The notes beneath the pieces are model-generated. The model was given only the letters and a program-made list of their open reading frames with translations, searched no databases and was not told where the DNA came from. The position numbers and the translations under genes were made by a program. A stretch of 64,000 nt of DNA. Origin: Rhodobacteraceae bacterium IMCC1335 (GTDB taxonomy: Bacteria; Pseudomonadota; Alphaproteobacteria; Rhodobacterales; Rhodobacteraceae). This document shows, in pieces, positions 59,253 through 64,000 of this stretch. Positions within the stretch are counted from its first letter, which is position 1, and each line of letters starts with the position of its first letter. Location: the NCBI GenBank assembly GCA_039640495.1, contig CP046864.1:2294001-2358000 (forward strand). The letters are read 5' to 3'.

Positions 59253-59868
59253 ATCTGCCTTTTTATCTGCATGTAATTGTAAAGCGTTTATTTAGAACCA
59301 AAAACGTCACTACTTATTCCACACTAAACTAAAAAATTTATTCACCCTTCGATTTATTTTGTAAAAGTTATTGAGAAACTTTATAGCTTGTTGCTTCAAG
59401 AATCTGAAATAAATGAACTTTGTATAGACTAACTGTAAACGATTCGATTGAATGTCTGAATGCATATCGTTAAGTTAAATGAAGAGTGGCTGTACACAAA
59501 CGACTAGAAAATCTGTGTACGTAATACTGCACTGTTGCCACCACAAATGAAAATCATGGATGCTAATAATTTTAATTCTCCATGCTCTACTTTACGCGCG
59601 ACTGTAAGTCTATGTAGATAATCAATGCCACACATTTTTAGCGTAAGTTACTAATATTACGTGTGATAGTTTGAGTTTTTTAAAACGCCTTGACGCTGAT
59701 GTTACGAACAATGTCGGTGATGGAATTTCAACCACTGAGTCTTAATAATGGTAGTTTAAATCAAGAAAATTGATGTTTTAATATAGCTTTGCGTTATTGT
59801 CTGATTTTACTTTTACAATTTGTTCCACTTTGATACTGTAATAGAGCTGTTTTTGTAAGAATAGTTCT
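59253..59868. other. AT-rich non-coding region
   Basis: No confident gene in ~616 bases. It holds an inverted repeat GTACACA ... TGTGTAC near 59492-59520 and a short stop-ended frame (about 59691-59744, DADVTNNVGDGISTTES) that could be the tail of a lost gene. Base composition is clearly richer in A+T than the purM region. Confidence 0.5.
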
Positions 59869-60621
59869 ATGGCGGACGGAGTTAATTGGACGGGAACTGA
59901 CGATGAAGATCGTTACGTTGGAACTTCAAATGACGACACGTTAGACGGTGATCGTGGTGATGATGAGATCCTGGCTGGAGCTGGGGCTGATACGATTGAA
60001 GGCGGCCGAGGTAATGACGTTATCTATGGCGGTGAAGGCAATGATCTATCAGCGATGAGGACTTGACCAGCACAGAAGGACAAAAACTTTACGGTGAAGG
60101 TGGGAACGACACAATTACCGGCGGCGGTCAAATCTACGGCAAGCGGAACTGTTTTGGCAACATCGATTGCAATTGGTGGCAATGAGACTGTGATTTGTGA
60201 AGATTATACCTCGGATATCTTCATCAATATGAAATCAGGCTCTGGAAAGGTTTTAGACTATAAGCTGGATCTGCATCATGCTGATTATGATGTGGATGGT
60301 AGTGGCAGTGTAAACAGCGCCACAGATGGCGAAGCTATTCTGGCCTCGCTCTTTTCCAATACCACAATCAGTGAAGTTGCCGGAAACTTGTTTGAAGACG
60401 CAAGCGCAGGCGCCACATCACTGCAGAGCTTTATGAGTGACTATACGACAACACTTCTTGATGTAGATGGAGATGGAGTTACCAAAGCGTCAACTGACGG
60501 TGTGATTATTGATGCCTATATAGCCGGAGCCTCCGCAGATCTATTATTGCCACTGATCTCTTCTGACTCCCCAATCACAACATCGGATGAACTCTTAACT
60601 CACCTTCTTGAGATCGCATAA
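59869..60621 (+). pseudogene. Frameshifted RTX-repeat/dockerin-like protein gene
   Basis: The first frame (59869-60066) encodes RTX calcium-binding nonapeptides: GTSNDDTLDGDRGDDEILAG, GRGNDVIYGGEGND. The repeats continue in a second frame (~60050-60130: LYGEGGNDTITGGG), then a third frame to 60621 gives IAIGGNETVICEDYTSDIF and two dockerin-like EF-hand loops (DYDVDGSGSVNSATDGE and LLDVDGDGVTKASTDGV). Two frameshifts are needed to join them, so either the gene is broken or the assembly has errors in this repeat. The third-frame stop overlaps the next ATG (TAATG). Confidence 0.65.
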
Positions 60622-61676
60622 TGGCCCAGCTTTTTAATCCACTTCAAAAACCGTCACAGGCAACGGCCAATAAACTCGCAATCTACCTTGATGAGGTCAA
60701 TTGGGTCAGTGATACCAACTTACTCACCCTGTCTGTTGGCCTGCTTTCTGATGCCACTAATGTCACAAGTCTTGGGCTTAACCTACATTATGATACAAGT
60801 AAGGTCAGTTATACGGAAGAAACGGCCTATAGCCTTAACCCTGCCACTGGAGCTGATACTGTAGGAAAAGGGATTGATGCTATTCTAACCAACGGTAGTT
60901 CTACTGCTGCAGGCCATGTACAAAAAACTGATACATTAGATTTGGATGGCTCTAGTGCAACAACAGCCTATGTGGATGCCTATTGGACCACAACTTATGA
61001 CGCCAGCACAAACTCAATGTCAGCCTGGCCAGGATCAGCTGATGTAAAACTTTATGACATAAACTTCACCGTAACAGACACCTCTAGCCCCATCTCCTTT
61101 CGCTTTTCTGCAGACAGTAATGGGCTCAAAGAAGGTTATTCTTTATCAACGGCATCACAAGACGATATCAGCATCGATTTAACGCTTACACCAGATGACG
61201 TAGTACAAGCGATTACGTTAGGATATGAAGATAGCGCTGGCGCTCATACAGCATTAGGCAATCAATCACTAATTTTTGTAAGTAGCAGCTCAGAAAATAC
61301 GACCGTATCGATGACAAGCGGAACATTAGGTCCGCTGTCTCAAGAGATCAGCTTTACTCATGTTGAGTTTAGCAGCCAAAGCTATGATCATGGGATCGCC
61401 ATCAGTGATGTCGTCTTACAGTTACGTGACATTGTGGGTCTCAGCAACTTGAGCGGTACTCAAAAAATTGCCGCAGATATCGATGGTGACGGTGGTGTTG
61501 CAATCAGTGATGTTGTCTCAAACCTACGACATATTGTAGGTCTAGATACAGTCGAGCAATGCGCCCTCGTTAACACCTCAGATCAGCTTGTAACCCGCCT
61601 TACCAACTCAACCATCGCAGACCTAACACTCATTCAACTCGGCGATGTAGACCTAAGCTCTACATTCTTCGTGTAG
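60621..61676 (+). CDS. Secreted-type protein with cohesin-like and dockerin-like modules
   Basis: 351 residues. Residues ~10-190 form a cohesin-like beta-sandwich (LDEVNWVSDTNLLTLSVGLL, GLNLHYDTSKVSY, VKLYDINFTVTDTSSPISFR). Residues ~250-315 carry a duplicated dockerin-like motif: ISDVVLQLRDIVGL, then ADIDGDGGVAISDVVSNLRH and IVGL. No N-terminal signal peptide is visible, so export by a type I system with a C-terminal signal is possible. Coupled by one-base overlap to the RTX/dockerin gene. The final RLTNSTIADLTLIQLGDVDL resembles the end of the upstream protein family. Confidence 0.65.
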   Translation: MAQLFNPLQKPSQATANKLAIYLDEVNWVSDTNLLTLSVGLLSDATNVTSLGLNLHYDTSKVSYTEETAYSLNPATGADTVGKGIDAILTNGSSTAAGHVQKTDTLDLDGSSATTAYVDAYWTTTYDASTNSMSAWPGSADVKLYDINFTVTDTSSPISFRFSADSNGLKEGYSLSTASQDDISIDLTLTPDDVVQAITLGYEDSAGAHTALGNQSLIFVSSSSENTTVSMTSGTLGPLSQEISFTHVEFSSQSYDHGIAISDVVLQLRDIVGLSNLSGTQKIAADIDGDGGVAISDVVSNLRHIVGLDTVEQCALVNTSDQLVTRLTNSTIADLTLIQLGDVDLSSTFFV

Positions 61677-62062
61677 GTGCTGACTTCATTGGTTCCGCTT
61701 TTGACAAGTCGAAAGAGTATCGTATTTTTATAAAAAACAGTCATGAACATGTATGATTTAACGGCAGAATATTCAGAAAACATTCAAATTTTGGAAATAA
61801 ATATGTTTTCTAAATTAATCTAAATTAGAAAACGCAAATTATTTAACCCTTATAAAAGTATTGCTTTGAGAGCTAACTGCTTGCAGGGAAATCAGAAGTT
61901 TGGTCACACTGACAAAGATAGGTTTTCAAACTGTCTGAAGCGAGCCCCATTAACGCTCTACACTGTTTGAAACTTCATCGTATAACGTACTTCTATCAAA
62001 AAGCAAATTAGCATTTAAGGCTATATTGCAATGCGTTCTAAACTGAAAAATAATCAATTATG
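61677..62062. other. AT-rich intergenic region between convergent genes
   Basis: No gene is seen. TTTTCTAA (61806-61813) and TTAGAAAA (61825-61832) form an inverted repeat that may terminate the cohesin-like gene. TTGACA (61701-61706), 16 bases, TATTTT (61723-61728) is a promoter-like pair without a following gene. Confidence 0.4.
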
Positions 62063-62515
62063 CTACTCTTCAATTTTTTTCGGATGTCTGGTGGCGTGTG
62101 CCTCTTGAATGTGCTCGGGCCAAGTAGATCTGATGTAAGATAAAATTTCCCAAATTTCCACATCGCTAAGAAGTTCTTCAAATGCTGGCATACCGCTTAA
62201 ATAGTTATTTACTCCAACCGCTTCTAAAGTCGCCTGCCCCCCAAGTTTTGTATAGTTAAATAACATTTCCGTATCATGATGCCAGGTGTGCCCAGTTTCA
62301 TCATGCGGTGGTGCCGGCAGGCTCCCATCTTCTTTAAAGTCTCTCCAATTAGGTTGACCTTCAAGATTTGCGCCATGACAACTTGCGCAAAATCTCTGAT
62401 AGTTTTTTTGCCCGTTTGATAAGTTGCGATTAGCCAATTCATGATGCGCAAGCGCAGTGCTTGATCCGCCAAAAAGTAAAAATAAAAACGCTAATTCCCA
62501 TATTTTTTTAATCAA
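62063..62515 (-). CDS. Class I c-type cytochrome
   Basis: 150 residues with a signal peptide (LAFLFLLFGGSSTALA). Haem site CASCH at 43-47; the Met ligand is likely in YLSGMPAFEELL (~107), followed by the C-terminal helix WEILSYIRSTW. A soluble periplasmic electron carrier. Its start overlaps the diheme gene end by eight bases. Confidence 0.85.
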   Translation of the reverse strand: MIKKIWELAFLFLLFGGSSTALAHHELANRNLSNGQKNYQRFCASCHGANLEGQPNWRDFKEDGSLPAPPHDETGHTWHHDTEMLFNYTKLGGQATLEAVGVNNYLSGMPAFEELLSDVEIWEILSYIRSTWPEHIQEAHATRHPKKIEE

Positions 62516-63386
62516 TTGAAATCCTCATTAGATAATCGGCGATTAAAGCTCGGTCTGATAATGATAATTTCGATGTATTCTCAATTACCGATACCATTTT
62601 TCCACTAGCCACATCAAAATCAGGTGTAAACCCTGACGATAAATATTCGATTATATCTGCTTCTGACCATCCTAAATCGCTTGGATGAATACTCGGAATA
62701 AGGCCCTGCCCACTTGGATTTACCGCACCCCGCATCCACTGGCTTTTATTCAAACCACCCATCACGCTTCGTGGAGTGTGACACTCAGCACAATGGCTCA
62801 GGGCTTCAACAAGATAAGTTGCCCGGTCGTCTATCGGATCAACAAAGTTTTTAGGCATATAGAGCAGCTTCCAAATGCCAATATTGCGTCTAATATTGAA
62901 AGGGAATTTGATTTCATGTTCTATGTTGGGCGTTTCAATACTGGGCAGTGTCTTCCAAAACGACCAAAGATCGGCAATATCTTGATCTCTAATTTTTGAG
63001 TAGGCGACATAAGGAAATGCAGGAAAATAGTGCCGTCCCTCTGGGCTTTGTCCAAATTTTATCGCTGTGTAAAAATCATCAAATTTCCAACCTCCGATTC
63101 CATATTCTCTGCTGTTAGATATATTTGGAGCGATAAAAACTCCAAAGTCAGTTTTAAATTTTTGACCACCGGCAAGTCGCGTTTTTTTCGTCTCCCCTTC
63201 AGCAACGTGACAATTGCTACAACCGGTCGCCAAAAATATATAGGCACCTCGATCAGAGTTTGCTTCACGTAAATTAACCGTATCTATTTCTACTTTTTGG
63301 GGATTGGTCACAAAGAAATATATAAGAGCTAAAGAACCAAGCAAGATGAAGCCAGAGGCAGCCCAAATGTACATTTTGGGGCTCAT
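62508..63386 (-). CDS. Membrane-anchored diheme cytochrome c
   Basis: 292 residues with an N-terminal membrane anchor (IWAASGFILLGSLALIYFFV, ~7-26). Two haem sites: CSNCH (56-60) and CAECH (199-203). The layout (LAGGQKFKTDFGVFIAPNIS, GQSPEGRHYFPAFPYVAYSK) resembles the cytochrome subunits of alcohol/gluconate dehydrogenase and related diheme cytochromes. It could take electrons from a periplasmic dehydrogenase; no such enzyme gene is in the window. Confidence 0.85.
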   Translation of the reverse strand: MSPKMYIWAASGFILLGSLALIYFFVTNPQKVEIDTVNLREANSDRGAYIFLATGCSNCHVAEGETKKTRLAGGQKFKTDFGVFIAPNISNSREYGIGGWKFDDFYTAIKFGQSPEGRHYFPAFPYVAYSKIRDQDIADLWSFWKTLPSIETPNIEHEIKFPFNIRRNIGIWKLLYMPKNFVDPIDDRATYLVEALSHCAECHTPRSVMGGLNKSQWMRGAVNPSGQGLIPSIHPSDLGWSEADIIEYLSSGFTPDFDVASGKMVSVIENTSKLSLSDRALIADYLMRISID

Positions 63387-63392
63387 GTGTTA

Positions 63393-63821
63393 TTAACGAT
63401 ATCTCGTGTGACATGCTTTGCAGCTTCCGGCAGTTTTCATCAATACTGGCCGTAAATCATCATAGGTTTTTATCGTGCTAGTTTCTAAATCATCGGCTAG
63501 CTGGTTCGCCAGCTCAGTAAATGCGACAAACTCTTCCCAAATAAGTGGTTTGGCCTCGGACTTCGGATCGGACGCATTAACCTTAAACGCCTTTGGCGTC
63601 GCCTCTGACAATACTCCAATTTCCCTCAGAGCTGACATCGCAACCTTGGCGTCAAAAGGAATTTGCTTCTTCATCATTTGGCCAAGAATTTTCGAATTTT
63701 CAGCCATCGAAGACATCAACTTCATACGTTTCATCACATTTGGGTCTTTTACACCGCTATGCGCCCATAAAATCGATGCACTTAAAACAAGTAATGTGAA
63801 TACGGAAAAGACTTTCTTCAT
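63393..63821 (-). CDS. Cytochrome c'/c556-type protein
   Basis: 142 residues with a signal peptide (VFSVFTLLVLSASILWA). The haem site CKACH is at 134-138, near the C-terminus, as in cytochrome c'/c556 four-helix bundles; helices such as KRMKLMSSMAENSKILGQMM fit. The sixth ligand position cannot be told. Six bases upstream of the diheme gene, so in one operon. Confidence 0.85.
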   Translation of the reverse strand: MKKVFSVFTLLVLSASILWAHSGVKDPNVMKRMKLMSSMAENSKILGQMMKKQIPFDAKVAMSALREIGVLSEATPKAFKVNASDPKSEAKPLIWEEFVAFTELANQLADDLETSTIKTYDDLRPVLMKTAGSCKACHTRYR

Positions 63822-63838
63822 TCAGATGTCCCTCAAAC

Positions 63839-64000
63839 TTAGAAAATACCGTTATGTTTTTGTAATTCTCGTACGTAGGCAATGATAGATTTGACCTCCG
63901 CTCTGGTAAGGCCTGCCACTGCGGGCATATTGCCGAATTTCCAGTGATGTGCGCGCACACCCAGTGCCACAGCGCGCTGGAAGCTCTCATCACCATGATG
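63839..64000 (-). CDS. C-terminal part of another c-type cytochrome (partial)
   Basis: The minus-strand frame is open to the window edge and ends at 63839. The 53 visible residues (HHGDESFQRAVALGVRAHHW, then FGNMPAVAGLTRAEVKSIIA and YVRELQKHNGIF) match the distal half of a class I cytochrome c: axial Met in NMPAV, then the C-terminal helix. The haem motif should lie to the right of the window. It is upstream of the three other cytochrome genes. Confidence 0.75.
   Translation of the reverse strand, partial: HHGDESFQRAVALGVRAHHWKFGNMPAVAGLTRAEVKSIIAYVRELQKHNGIF

Noticed and set aside
1..64000. CRISPR arrays or IS elements with terminal inverted repeats
   Set aside because: No regularly spaced repeats of 24-40 bases and no DDE-transposase-like frame were seen by eye; a dedicated search was not possible.

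Overview
The window looks like a chromosome segment of a marine alphaproteobacterium of the Roseobacter/Rhodobacterales group. The evidence is the housekeeping content (purC-purS-purQ, purM-purN, rnd, sufE, a DctB/DctD pair, a betaine-homocysteine-type methyltransferase with a corrinoid protein and a DUF1638 protein) and the prophage gene types. Genus is not assigned. All function names come from reading motifs in the translations; no database search was run.

Region 1 (1-6829) is an accessory island: the tail of a RepA/primase-type ATPase gene, a large Mrr-like nuclease fused to an SF2 helicase with C-terminal helicase-associated repeats, a secreted ClpP-like/peptidoglycan-binding protein, and several small genes. 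Two copies of a 46-bp sequence, apparently the decayed 3' end of a minus-strand gene, flank a SnoaL/NTF2-like gene. The island abuts attL, so it was next to the tRNA-Thr 3' end before the prophage arrived.

Region 2 (6830-40794) is an apparently complete HK97/lambda-type siphoprophage of about 34 kb, inserted in the 3' end of tRNA-Thr(TGT) with a 19-bp core repeated at both ends. The minus strand carries, from right to left: immunity genes, a replication/regulatory block with a candidate origin, HNH endonuclease, terminase, portal, ClpP-type protease, capsid, connectors, tail tube, tape measure, tail tip, fibres and lysis genes (overlapping spanins, endolysin, holin-like proteins). A rightward early operon runs from 36288 to the integrase at 40704. 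Four copies of a GTAGG-N6-CCTAC operator surround the repressor-like gene. A plus-strand secreted-protein gene (34272-34817) inside the minus-strand region is a probable moron. Two genes look like internal-deletion relics (an N-terminal DNA methyltransferase fragment and an N-terminal Gp37/Gp68 fragment).

Region 3 (40855-43000) is a scar zone between tRNA-Thr and tRNA-Leu(CAA): a PhzF-family gene flanked by two diverged copies of a TetR-like 3' end, and a frameshifted tyrosine-integrase relic beside tRNA-Leu.

Region 4 (43036-59252) is core-like: aldo/keto reductase and cupin, DUF1330, YqaA-type membrane protein and DsbB, DctB/DctD (the DctD-like regulator lacks the GAFTGA motif), purine genes, the methyl-transfer trio, SufE, RNase D, and a tRNA with anticodon CAT. 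Region 5 (59253-64000) is AT-rich: a frameshifted RTX/dockerin gene coupled to a cohesin-like/dockerin-like protein gene, then at least four consecutive c-type cytochrome genes, the last cut by the window edge.
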